Program-made: the position numbers and the translations under genes
The notes under the pieces: model-generated
Databases searched by the model: none
Told to the model about the DNA's origin: nothing
Seen by the model: the letters and a program-made list of their open reading frames with translations, nothing else
In this document: positions 1-5,794 of the stretch, piece by piece
Position numbering within the stretch: the first letter of the stretch is position 1
Layout of the letters: each line of letters opens with the position of its first letter
From: Mucilaginibacter sp.
Lineage (GTDB): Bacteria; Bacteroidota; Bacteroidia; Sphingobacteriales; Sphingobacteriaceae
Reading direction: 5' to 3'
Assembly (NCBI GenBank): GCA_025934475.1
Contig: JAICXZ010000181.1
Coordinates: 1 to 6,729 of the forward strand
Length of the DNA stretch: 6,729 nt

Positions 1-350
1 CACCTCAGCAAATTCAGCAACTATCCTCGCTGGCCAAAAGTCTTGAACTAAATGTACTTCTCGAAGTTCATAATCTTGAGGAGTTGGAGCGCAGCATCGT
101 GCCAACACTTGATGCCATTGGTGTCAATAACCGCAACCTGGCTGATTTTACGGTTTCTGTGGAGACCTCGTACAAACTGGCAGAGCATATCCCATCAGAG
201 TTTATGAAAATTTCCGAAAGCGCCATCAGCAATCCCGAAACGATCAAACAGTTAAAAAAAGCCGGTTTTAATGGTTTTTTGATTGGCGAGAATTTTATGA
301 AGCAGACTGATCCGGGCGCGGCAATGAGGGAGTTTGTGAAGGAGTTGTAA
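1..350 (+). CDS. trpC: Indole-3-glycerol phosphate synthase, C-terminal part (5' end outside window)
   Basis: TrpC closes the ring of the anthranilate-derived ribulose phosphate (CdRP) to give indole-3-glycerol phosphate in cytosolic tryptophan synthesis. The reading frame is open from base 3 to the TAA ending at 350, giving about 115 residues, roughly the last 40-45% of a typical 255-270 residue protein. Visible family motifs of the (beta/alpha)8 barrel, in order, are LLEVHN (the conserved Glu strand), IGVNNRNL (the Asn-Asn-Arg strand), ISESAIS (matching the ESxI phosphate-binding strand) and GFLIGENFMK near the C-terminus. The stop lies 6 bases from the end of the convergent toxin remnant, and no other trp gene follows on this strand, so it is probably the last gene of its operon. 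The identification is secure. The start and the upstream neighbours cannot be seen. Confidence 0.95.
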   Translation, partial: PQQIQQLSSLAKSLELNVLLEVHNLEELERSIVPTLDAIGVNNRNLADFTVSVETSYKLAEHIPSEFMKISESAISNPETIKQLKKAGFNGFLIGENFMKQTDPGAAMREFVKEL

Positions 351-356
351 TTGTTT

Positions 357-657
357 CTACTCGAATTTTAGGTTATCCGGATTTTGGTAGTTATTCCAAA
401 ATGTCATCAAGTCGATGGTGTTATTATTTACAATCCTCTAATAGATTGTTATTTGCGGCGTCACTACGCACTTGTGTATTTGAAGCGTTGAATTATGGAC
501 CGGGAAAGCTTCCGGATTGGATGCGATAGTTTGCAACGAGTCGTCGACTTTTTTTATAAAGCTAAGCATTACACTGTTACTCCCACCTGTTGGCTAAATA
601 TTCCAGATTTTGTGAAAAGGTTCTTTCTGCTTCTGGCGTCCAGTTTATAGAAGTCAT
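357..657 (-). pseudogene. Broken RelE/ParE-family type II toxin gene
   Basis: On the - strand an ATG at 657-655 overlaps the antitoxin stop as ATGA, the usual junction of a toxin-antitoxin operon. It reads MTSINWTPEAERTF, then SQNLEYLANRW, and then hits TAA at 579-577. Shifting frame around 580-583 resumes the same protein: GSNSVMLSFIKKVDD, SLQTIASNPEAFPVHNS, TLQIHKCVVTPQITIY. An in-frame TAG follows at 440-438, then RIVNNNTIDLMTFWNNYQNP and DNLKFE, with a stop at 359-357. The pieces are what a RelE/ParE toxin of about 100 residues shows: a WTP.AE..F helical hairpin, a NPE.FP turn, an IYYR strand and an FW(D/N)NRQNP-like C-terminus. The TAG falls exactly where the second Tyr of IYYR is expected. 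The span is 301 nt, so one net indel plus one substitution disable it. Everything else is still readable, which suggests recent loss. The family call rests on motif recognition. Confidence 0.85.
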
Positions 658-676
658 TTATATTTATCTATAAACT
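642..676 (-). repeat. 10-bp perfect inverted repeat around the toxin start codon
   Basis: AGTTTATAGA at 642-651 and TCTATAAACT at 667-676 are perfect reverse complements separated by 15 bases. Read on the - strand, the first arm encodes the end of the antitoxin (Glu-Phe-Ile-Asp) and the second arm the N-terminus of the toxin (Ser-Ile-Asn). The ATGA stop/start overlap sits in the loop. As RNA it could present or occlude the toxin start and so affect translational coupling; that is inference. The stem is AT-rich and therefore weak, and chance is a real alternative. Confidence 0.4.
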
Positions 677-857
677 CTTGCATTACTTTATCGTGCGGTC
701 TCGTTAAACCTTTTTCAGATTGTTCATAACCTGCCAGTATTGATCTGTCAAGAGCATCCGGATCATCCAATTGATATTTCAAGCCTAAATGATCTAAAAA
801 TTCTTCTACTGCAAAAAGGTCTGTTTCCTTATTTATTTCTATCGTTACAATGCGCAT
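654..857 (-). CDS. Small antitoxin of a type II toxin-antitoxin pair (intact)
   Basis: A 67-residue acidic protein starting MRIVTIEINKETDL. The C-terminal half (SILAGYEQSEKG, then LTRPHDKVMQEFIDKYK) has the pattern Gly-x2-Gln-x3-Gly-(x)n-His-x2-Val-Met-x2-(Ile/Phe)-x3-Tyr. That is typical of short Bacteroidota addiction-module antitoxins, where this helical tail wraps the cognate RelE/ParE toxin. I chose the ATG at 857-855. The frame stays open to a TTG at 878-876, but that adds only MHSLNLF and lacks support. Its stop overlaps the start of the toxin remnant by four bases. No DNA-binding domain can be named with confidence; the N-terminal strand-like segment could dimerise or bind DNA. With the toxin broken it has no cis partner and may be neutral, may neutralise a toxin elsewhere, or may be on its way to loss. 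Confidence 0.72.
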   Translation of the reverse strand: MRIVTIEINKETDLFAVEEFLDHLGLKYQLDDPDALDRSILAGYEQSEKGLTRPHDKVMQEFIDKYK

Positions 858-860
858 AAA

Positions 861-868
861 CAAATTTA
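861..868 (-). promoter_or_regulatory. Possible Bacteroidota -7 box (TAAATTTG) ahead of the antitoxin
   Basis: TAAATTTG on the - strand matches the Bacteroidota -7 consensus TAnnTTTG exactly. It ends only three bases before the chosen ATG, so transcription would start at or just inside the first codons and the mRNA would be nearly leaderless. No convincing -33 TTG lies at the usual spacing. The region is AT-rich, so a chance match is plausible. Confidence 0.22.
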
Positions 869-933
869 ACGAATGCAAAGCAAAATGGATATATTTAATG
901 GCTTTTCGTCAATCGGAACCCTAATATAGTGCG

Positions 934-1392
934 ATGATGCAGAGTAATCTAATCAAGTCAATGAAGTCACTCACTTGGAAACTGATTTTGCCACTTGCGG
1001 TTATATTATTTTTCAGCTTTTCGAGGTGGGTGTGTGCTAAAGTTGTCGATGCCCCAAATTCTATCTTGCAAGGCTTCCCGTTGCCTTATACATGCCCTGG
1101 TTGGGGTAGCTCGATGTCTATACAATTTTTTGTAGCCGAATTTGTAATCGATCTTTTGGTCTATTTCTTCTTCTTCTTTATAGCAATTTACCTGGTTAAT
1201 CGCTTTATATGCAGGATCAGGGTTCATAAGGTTGCGGTAATAACCTTGTATATTATAGCAGGTTTTGCCCTGAGCTTACAGGTACTGATGTATTCTATAG
1301 ACACCACTTTTTATTTACATAGATCGTTTGACATTAAGATAATTCAATCGACGTATGGTTTCTTTTGGCAAAATCGACCTGATTGTTTTTAA
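934..1392 (+). CDS. Hypothetical small integral membrane protein, three predicted helices
   Basis: A 152-residue protein I cannot assign to a named functional family. Three hydrophobic segments are visible: about residues 16-34 (LILPLAVILFFSF), about 63-88 (a very aromatic stretch with six consecutive Phe after VDLLVY-like residues) and about 100-122 (AVITLYIIAGFALSLQVL). A Lys/Arg-bearing N-terminus precedes helix 1, and RFICRIRVHK separates helices 2 and 3. By the positive-inside rule the N-terminus and that loop are cytoplasmic, and the Cys/Pro/Gly-rich segment between helices 1 and 2 (about 35-62) is outside. It is not a cleaved secreted protein, because later helices follow. Two ATGs at 934 and 937 and a third at 961 are all possible starts; I kept the first. 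It stands alone, divergent from the antitoxin and 56 bp before hflX. Base composition is AT-richer than the housekeeping neighbours, which fits an accessory gene. Confidence 0.65.
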   Translation: MMQSNLIKSMKSLTWKLILPLAVILFFSFSRWVCAKVVDAPNSILQGFPLPYTCPGWGSSMSIQFFVAEFVIDLLVYFFFFFIAIYLVNRFICRIRVHKVAVITLYIIAGFALSLQVLMYSIDTTFYLHRSFDIKIIQSTYGFFWQNRPDCF

Positions 1393-1448
1393 CTGCCATT
1401 TTAACTTATTCCCTAACTTGGCATTTGGATTGATAGATCATTATTTGA

Positions 1449-2633
1449 ATGAGACAAAAATTTTATGATACTGCTGTGAAGCAGGAAAAAGCAGTGCTAG
1501 TTGGTGTCATTACCCCAAATGAAACCGAGGAGCAGGAGAAAGAATATTTAGAAGAATTAGAATTCCTGGTGGAGACTGCCGGCGGACTTACCGTCAAGCA
1601 TTTCACCCAAAAAATGCAACGGCCGGACAGGGCCACATTCGTGGGTACCGGTAAGTTGGAAGAGATACGCGATTACGTTAAATCGGAGGAGATAGATATT
1701 GTCGTTTTTGATGATGAGTTGAGCCCGTCCCAGCTTCGTAATATCGAAAACGAACTACAGGTAAAGATACTGGATCGCAGTAATTTGATCCTCGACATAT
1801 TTGCCGGTCGCGCGCAAACCGCGCAGGCCAAAGCCCAGGTTGAGCTGGCGCAATTGCAATATTTGTTACCCCGATTGACCCGTTTATGGACGCACTTAGA
1901 GCGGCAGAAAGGTGGTATCGGTATGCGTGGCCCGGGTGAGTCGCAAATAGAGACCGACCGTCGTTTGATCCTGAACAAAATATCCCTGCTGAAAGAAAAA
2001 CTTAAACAGATCGACCGTCAGAACGAAACTCAGCGCAAGAATCGTCATCAACTGGTTAGGGTTGCTTTGGTGGGTTATACCAATGTGGGTAAATCCACCA
2101 TTATGAATATGATCTCCAAGTCGGAAGTGTTTGCGGAGAATAAGCTGTTTGCAACGCTGGATACAACCGTTCGCAAAGTGGTGATCGAAAACCTGCCCTT
2201 CCTGCTTTCGGATACGGTAGGATTCATCCGCAAGCTGCCTCATCATTTGGTGGAGTGTTTCAAATCGACGCTGGATGAAGTACGCGAAGCGGATATCCTG
2301 GTCCACGTAGTGGATGTATCACATCCCAATTTCGAGGACCAGATCCGTACGGTGAACGAAACGCTAAAAGATTTGGGTGCTATAGATAAGCAAATGATCA
2401 CCGTTTTCAATAAGATCGACGCTTACAATCCAATTCACCATCATCCGGGTGAAGAGGCTCACCAAATGAGCCTTGAAGATTTCAAACAAAGCTGGATGGC
2501 AAAAAATAATAGTCCGGCGATATTTATTTCTGCTTTGAAAAAAGAGAATGTGGACGAGTTCAGGAAGTTATTGTATGATAAGGTGGTGGCGATTCATACG
2601 CACCGGTATCCATATGATAAACTGCTTTATTAA
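1449..2633 (+). CDS. hflX: GTPase HflX, ribosome-associated
   Basis: HflX is a cytosolic GTPase that binds the 50S subunit and splits stalled or hibernating ribosomes, as known for the family. The 394 residues show the full architecture. The N-terminal HflX domain (about 1-150) includes FVGTGKLEEI and DDELSPSQLRNIE. The signature GGIGMRGPGESQIETDRR lies at about 155-172, followed by a Lys/Gln-rich helical linker to about 200. The G domain then has G1 GYTNVGKST (209-217), the Thr pair of G2 in ATLDTTVR (235-242), G3 DTVGF (255-259), G4 NKID (321-324) and G5 ISAL (360-363). Length is normal and no key residue is missing. A His-rich stretch (HHHPG, about 330) lies in the loop after G4. The start is the ATG at 1449; no Shine-Dalgarno sequence is visible, as is common in Bacteroidota. 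It is monocistronic here and converges on mqnD. Confidence 0.97.
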   Translation: MRQKFYDTAVKQEKAVLVGVITPNETEEQEKEYLEELEFLVETAGGLTVKHFTQKMQRPDRATFVGTGKLEEIRDYVKSEEIDIVVFDDELSPSQLRNIENELQVKILDRSNLILDIFAGRAQTAQAKAQVELAQLQYLLPRLTRLWTHLERQKGGIGMRGPGESQIETDRRLILNKISLLKEKLKQIDRQNETQRKNRHQLVRVALVGYTNVGKSTIMNMISKSEVFAENKLFATLDTTVRKVVIENLPFLLSDTVGFIRKLPHHLVECFKSTLDEVREADILVHVVDVSHPNFEDQIRTVNETLKDLGAIDKQMITVFNKIDAYNPIHHHPGEEAHQMSLEDFKQSWMAKNNSPAIFISALKKENVDEFRKLLYDKVVAIHTHRYPYDKLLY

Positions 2634-2642
2634 CCTGTCTGG

Positions 2643-2668
2643 TAGAGACGCGATGCATCGCGTGTCTA
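2643..2668. repeat. 26-bp near-perfect palindrome between convergent hflX and mqnD
   Basis: The palindrome is centred on GATGCATC (2652-2659). Arms pair outward to 2643/2668 with a single mismatch at 2647/2664, giving a GC-rich hairpin of the GAGACGCGAT/ATCGCGTCTC type. From memory, similar palindromes recur between genes in several Bacteroidota and cyanobacteria. It lies 9 bases after the hflX stop, and its right end contains the TAG stop of mqnD. Position between converging genes suggests a two-way terminator, but no run of T follows on either side, so an intergenic repeat element is equally likely. Confidence 0.6.
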
Positions 2669-3508
2669 GCACGGGCTTAAAAAGATTCCTTGTTTTATCT
2701 CCGGTATAATCCCCTTCTCCCTCGCCGTATCAAAAAGCAAATTAATCGCCTTCCGTCCTTCGATTCCCAGATCAAGTGAATATTGATTCACATACAGATC
2801 GATATGCTTATACATCACCTCTTCGCTCATTTCCTGCGCATGCGAGCGGATAAATTCCAACCCCGATTTGGGATGATCAAACGCAAACTGCACTGATTTC
2901 TTCAAAACCCGGTTGATCTTTTGCTGCGCTTCAAAAGGCAGCTTACGATTGGCGACAATGCCTCCAAGCGGAATCGCGCAACTGGTTTGCTTCTCCCAAT
3001 AATCACCTAAGTCGATGATCTTTTTGAGCCCTTTATTTTGATAGGTGAAGCGGTTCTCGTGAATAATCAAACCCACATCGATCTTTTCATCTAGCAAAGC
3101 ATCTTCAATCTCCGAGAAAACCATCTCTTGCTTATTGGTGGCATTAGGCAAAGCTAAACCCAGCAAGAAATTAGCCGTGGTATATTTTCCGGGAATGCCG
3201 ATCTTATAATTTGGATTGTCTAATTCCGCAATCGGCATTTCGCGTTTCGAAATCAAAAGCGGACCTACCCCAAAGCCCAGCGCGCTCCCCGCATCCAACA
3301 AAACATACTTATCAACCACATAAGCAAACGCATGATAGCTGAGTTTTGTAATATCCAGCTCGCCGCGGAAAGCTTTTTGGTTCAGTGTTTCCACGTCGTC
3401 GTAAAACACTTCAAAATCCAGTCCTTCGGTGTCTATCTTATGATGGATAAGCGCATCGAAAATAAAAGTATCATTAGGGCAGGGCGAAAAGCCGAGTGTT
3501 AGTTTCAT
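2666..3508 (-). CDS. mqnD: 1,4-dihydroxy-6-naphthoate synthase (futalosine menaquinone pathway)
   Basis: MqnD cleaves cyclic dehypoxanthinyl futalosine to 1,4-dihydroxy-6-naphthoate, the naphthoquinone precursor of menaquinone, in the cytosol. The 280-residue protein has a periplasmic-binding-protein-like two-lobe fold. It begins MKLTLGFSPCPNDTF, the family hallmark at residues 1-15. Other recognisable parts are LDITKLSYHAFAYV (about 51-64), GIPGKYTTANFLL (about 104-116) and GLIIHENRFTY (about 146-156), whose His matches the proposed catalytic base of the family. I chose the ATG at 3508-3506, preceded by GGAG four bases upstream. A TTG at 3517 is in frame, but the family starts at MKL. It lies 10 bases after the DinB-like gene and belongs to the mqnB operon. 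The C-terminus ends ..KQGIFLSPC, with the stop inside the palindrome. Confidence 0.95.
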   Translation of the reverse strand: MKLTLGFSPCPNDTFIFDALIHHKIDTEGLDFEVFYDDVETLNQKAFRGELDITKLSYHAFAYVVDKYVLLDAGSALGFGVGPLLISKREMPIAELDNPNYKIGIPGKYTTANFLLGLALPNATNKQEMVFSEIEDALLDEKIDVGLIIHENRFTYQNKGLKKIIDLGDYWEKQTSCAIPLGGIVANRKLPFEAQQKINRVLKKSVQFAFDHPKSGLEFIRSHAQEMSEEVMYKHIDLYVNQYSLDLGIEGRKAINLLFDTAREKGIIPEIKQGIFLSPC

Positions 3509-3518
3509 CGTCTCCAAT

Positions 3519-3965
3519 CTATTTGTCTAACAATCTACGGTGATAATTTACTTGTCCCAGGTGGTAACCGAGGTGTGTTGCAAGGTGGCTCAGGAAGTAA
3601 GCTGTAGTGTCGCCTTTCGTAAAAACGGTTATGGGGTACTCTGACGCCAGTTGCTTGTCGGTTATTTTATCCATCGTTTGGTCAATCACTGCGATTGTAC
3701 CTTCTATCTTTTCAATCAACTCCGCTCGCGGAATATCCTTTAGCGAAAACTCCAGGTCGCGTTGACGTACGTATCCCGTATCACCCAGTACCGTTCCTAC
3801 AAAGTGATTCAAATTACCTACCAGGTGTAAACAGAGGTTACCTGCCGAATTGGCGATACCGTCAGCTACTATCCAAATATTACTTTCTGTCTGGTAAGCG
3901 TCGATCTCCTCTTTCAACTTCGCCAGGTCGCGCTTGATGAGTCTTTTTAATACTTCCTGCAACAT
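3519..3965 (-). CDS. DinB-superfamily protein (DUF1572-like), putative metal-binding
   Basis: A 148-residue four-helix-bundle-type protein starting MLQEVLKRLIKRDLAKLKEE. Residues fitting the DinB/YfiT metal site are His47 in NLCLHLVGNLNHF and the His131/His135 pair in ATHLGYHLGQVNYHRRLL, giving one His in helix 2 and HxxxH in the last helix. Length is normal for the superfamily. Members bind Zn or Ni, and some are thiol-dependent transferases (bacillithiol or mycothiol type); the substrate here is unknown. The ATG at 3965-3963 is 4 bases after the mqnB stop; open frame extending upstream into mqnB is not needed. The gene sits between mqnB and mqnD with tight spacing on both sides, so it is surely co-transcribed with them. 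Whether it acts in menaquinone synthesis is open. It is not DNA polymerase IV, which shares the name dinB in E. coli. Confidence 0.85.
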   Translation of the reverse strand: MLQEVLKRLIKRDLAKLKEEIDAYQTESNIWIVADGIANSAGNLCLHLVGNLNHFVGTVLGDTGYVRQRDLEFSLKDIPRAELIEKIEGTIAVIDQTMDKITDKQLASEYPITVFTKGDTTAYFLSHLATHLGYHLGQVNYHRRLLDK

Positions 3966-3969
3966 AATT

Positions 3970-4653
3970 TTATTGTAACGGTGAGTCTTTCCGCATGAAA
4001 AGCTCCGCAACAAATGTATTCAGATTTTTAATGGCTAAACCTATCTGCCAGGTATCGCGATTGCGTTTTTCAACATAATTTGACACGGCCCTGATTTGCA
4101 GGCACGGTACCCCGGCTTGTTTGCAGGCATAGAAGAATGCCGCACCTTCCATGCTTTCCAATTGGGGTTGGATTCGCCGGGTGAGTCTTTGGATATTCGC
4201 CTCACTACCGTGAACGGTGTTGACGGTTATAGCTGATACTTTTTTTAAGCCAAAGGAGTCGGGCAAATTATAGCTCGATTTAAATGCACCTTCGCCAAAT
4301 CCCAATTGATCAATCGTAAGAAACGCTTCATCGTCCTCGGCACCTAGCTCAGAAAAGCGATCCTCGGCAATTTCCACCACTTCACCTAAGGCGATATTCC
4401 GGTCAAAACTACCGGCAATACCAAGATTGATTATCAGGTCATATTCATTGGTGGCCAGGTGCCTGCCAAGCGAATAAGCCGTTGCCACCATGCCTACACC
4501 TGTTATTAAGGTCGAAATATCATGCCGCTGATATGCATCCCGCAATTCGCAGCTGATGTTGGCCCCCTGGTCGCAATCATAATCCGAAAAACGAAGATCA
4601 GCAATCAATTTCCCTATTTCGGGCTCCGTGGCGGCAACAACCAGAATGCGCAT
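3970..4653 (-). CDS. mqnB: Futalosine hydrolase (nucleoside phosphorylase/MTAN superfamily)
   Basis: MqnB removes hypoxanthine from futalosine to give dehypoxanthinyl futalosine, an early step of the futalosine route to menaquinone. The 227 residues show the MTA/SAH nucleosidase-like alpha/beta fold. There is an N-terminal strand MRILVVAATEPEI, then TGVGMVATAYSLG (about 51-63), INLGIAGSF (about 75-83) and the nucleoside-binding ESMEGAAFFYAC (166-177, ribose-contacting Met-Glu). IRAVSNYVEKRNR (about 187-199) has Ser-Asn where MTAN has Ser-Asp, as expected for futalosine rather than methylthioadenosine hydrolases. Downstream mqnD in the same operon supports this over mtnN or an unrelated phosphorylase. 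The ATG at 4653-4651 gives the usual N-terminus, and it is the first gene of the operon. mqnA, mqnC and mqnE are not in the window. A poor -7-like TATCTTAG lies upstream on the - strand; I do not call it. Confidence 0.93.
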   Translation of the reverse strand: MRILVVAATEPEIGKLIADLRFSDYDCDQGANISCELRDAYQRHDISTLITGVGMVATAYSLGRHLATNEYDLIINLGIAGSFDRNIALGEVVEIAEDRFSELGAEDDEAFLTIDQLGFGEGAFKSSYNLPDSFGLKKVSAITVNTVHGSEANIQRLTRRIQPQLESMEGAAFFYACKQAGVPCLQIRAVSNYVEKRNRDTWQIGLAIKNLNTFVAELFMRKDSPLQ

Positions 4654-4704
4654 AATGGCTTTTTTTTGACAACTAAGATAAACAAAGCCCAGTTTTTTGT
4701 TTTG

Positions 4705-4712
4705 TATATTTG
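4705..4712 (+). promoter_or_regulatory. -7 promoter box TATATTTG for the pterin synthase-folE operon
   Basis: TATATTTG is an exact match to the Bacteroidota sigma-A -7 consensus TAnnTTTG. It ends 14 bases before the ATG at 4727, which would give a short leader of roughly ten bases. It lies in the 73-bp divergent region shared with mqnB. The T/G-rich stretch just upstream (4692-4704) has TTTG copies but none at the classic -33 spacing. Confidence 0.55.
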
Positions 4713-4726
4713 CGCCAATTATAGTT

Positions 4727-5146
4727 ATGATGATTTATATCACACGGAAAGAGCATTTTAACGCTGCGCACCGGATGTATCGCGAGGAATGGAGCCCGGA
4801 GAAAAATGCCGAGGTTTTTGGTAAATGTGCAAACCCTAACTGGCATGGACACAACTACAACCTGTTTGTGACGGTTAAAGGTGAGGTAACGCATGCCACA
4901 GGTTATCTGATAGACCTGAAAGAGTTGAAAATAATTATCAACGAGCGCGTGATCGAAAAGCTCGATCATAAAAATATCAATCTCGATGTGCCTTTTATGC
5001 AAGGCAAAATGGCTTCGACCGAGCTGCTCTGTATAGAGATATTTAACCAATTGAAGGCTCCAATTGAAGCGTACGAAGGTGTTTTTCTGCATTCCGTTAA
5101 GCTTTACGAGACCGAAAACAACTCCGCCGAATATTTTGGCGATTAA
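4727..5146 (+). CDS. 6-pyruvoyl-tetrahydropterin synthase family protein (PTPS/QueD family)
   Basis: The family acts on 7,8-dihydroneopterin triphosphate, the product of FolE. PTPS makes 6-pyruvoyl-tetrahydropterin; QueD makes 6-carboxy-tetrahydropterin for queuosine. The 139-residue protein shows the Zn ligands His15 (HFNAAHR), His40 and His42 (WHGHNY), catalytic Cys34 (GKCANPNWHGHN), the Asp80-His81 pair (KLDHKNIN) and the pterin-anchoring Glu128 (LYETENN). The spacing is Cys-x5-HGH, as in animal PTPS (C-x5-HGHN), rather than the Cys-x3-HGH of E. coli QueD. This hints at the tetrahydrobiopterin-type reaction but does not prove it, so I leave the gene symbol blank. Start: tandem ATGs at 4727 and 4730, either usable. 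An in-frame TTG upstream at 4697 would lie before the -7 box and is rejected. folE follows after 9 bases and supplies the substrate. Confidence 0.9.
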   Translation: MMIYITRKEHFNAAHRMYREEWSPEKNAEVFGKCANPNWHGHNYNLFVTVKGEVTHATGYLIDLKELKIIINERVIEKLDHKNINLDVPFMQGKMASTELLCIEIFNQLKAPIEAYEGVFLHSVKLYETENNSAEYFGD

Positions 5147-5155
5147 ACCCTGCAA

Positions 5156-5794
5156 ATGAGCAAGAACAATGGTTACCCCGACCGCGATGCCGGCATCGAC
5201 GGATACAAAAAAATAGACCGCTATAACGACGAACTCATCGGCAATCTCAGCGAACATTATAAAGGTGTGCTTGAACAAATAGGCGAGGACCCAAATCGTG
5301 AAGGTTTATTAAAAACACCAGAACGTGTCGCCAAGGCTATGCTTTTCCTGACCCAGGGCTATGACCTGAATGCCCAGGAAATTCTGCAATCGGCCATGTT
5401 CAAAGAAGAATATAGCCAGATGGTTGTGGTAAAGGATATCGAAGTTTATTCCATGTGCGAACACCATATGTTGCCGTTTTTTGGTAAGGCGCATATCGCT
5501 TATATTCCAAATGGTCATGTAGTAGGGCTAAGTAAAATCCCTCGTGTGGTGGATGTTTTTGCCCGCCGCTTGCAGGTACAAGAGCGCCTTACTAACGAAA
5601 TCAGGGATTGTATCCAAAGTACACTAAATCCGCTTGGCGTTGGTGTCGTGATCGAATGCCGCCATCTGTGCATGAGCATGCGCGGCGTACAGAAGCAAAA
5701 TTCGGTTACCACTACATCTGCTTTTAGCGGTGAATTTTATAAAGAAAAAACCCGTACGGAGTTTTTAAATTTGATAACAGCGAAGTTGGGTTGA
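5156..5794 (+). CDS. folE: GTP cyclohydrolase I
   Basis: FolE converts GTP to 7,8-dihydroneopterin triphosphate plus formate, the entry step to folate, tetrahydropterins and queuosine; the enzyme is a cytosolic toroidal decamer. The 212-residue protein has a variable charged N-terminus (1-25), then [19 protein letters not shown] (about 43-61). The Zn/active-site segment is [19 protein letters not shown] (98-116), with Cys101 and His104 as Zn ligands and His103 catalytic. [19 protein letters not shown] (about 122-140) follows, then [20 protein letters not shown] (168-187) with His170 and the third Zn ligand Cys172. All ligands of the Zn-dependent FolE type are present, so it is not the Zn-independent FolE2. 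It starts at the ATG at 5156, 9 bases after the pterin synthase stop, which implies co-transcription. Its TGA stop lies in the first unit of the downstream repeat. Confidence 0.97.
   Translation: MSKNNGYPDRDAGIDGYKKIDRYNDELIGNLSEHYKGVLEQIGEDPNREGLLKTPERVAKAMLFLTQGYDLNAQEILQSAMFKEEYSQMVVVKDIEVYSMCEHHMLPFFGKAHIAYIPNGHVVGLSKIPRVVDVFARRLQVQERLTNEIRDCIQSTLNPLGVGVVIECRHLCMSMRGVQKQNSVTTTSAFSGEFYKEKTRTEFLNLITAKLG

Noticed and set aside
357..657. Programmed ribosomal frameshifting as an explanation of the split toxin
   Set aside because: A single programmed shift would not pass the separate in-frame TAG at 440-438. No clear slippery heptamer is seen at the shift point (about 580-583); the A7 run nearby lies after the frame has already changed.
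1673..2306. Long open frames on the - strand opposite hflX (1673-1978 and 1896-2306)
   Set aside because: They lie wholly antisense to a complete, motif-verified HflX, overlap each other and have no recognisable domains. They are codon-bias shadows.
2643..2668. Classical rho-independent terminator
   Set aside because: The stem is good, but no T-run follows on either strand, so it is reported as a palindromic repeat with terminator function only possible.
3695..3937. Open frame on the + strand opposite the DinB-like gene
   Set aside because: It is a shadow of the real - strand gene, with no domain signal and no promoter.
4654..4704. -7 box for mqnB on the - strand (TATCTTAG)
   Set aside because: It deviates from TAnnTTTG at a consensus position and has no -33 element at normal spacing; too weak to list.
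4673..5278. A 201-codon open frame on the - strand across the pterin synthase and the folE start
   Set aside because: It is antisense to two well-supported genes and covers their promoter. Its hydrophobic look comes from the complement of the sense codons.
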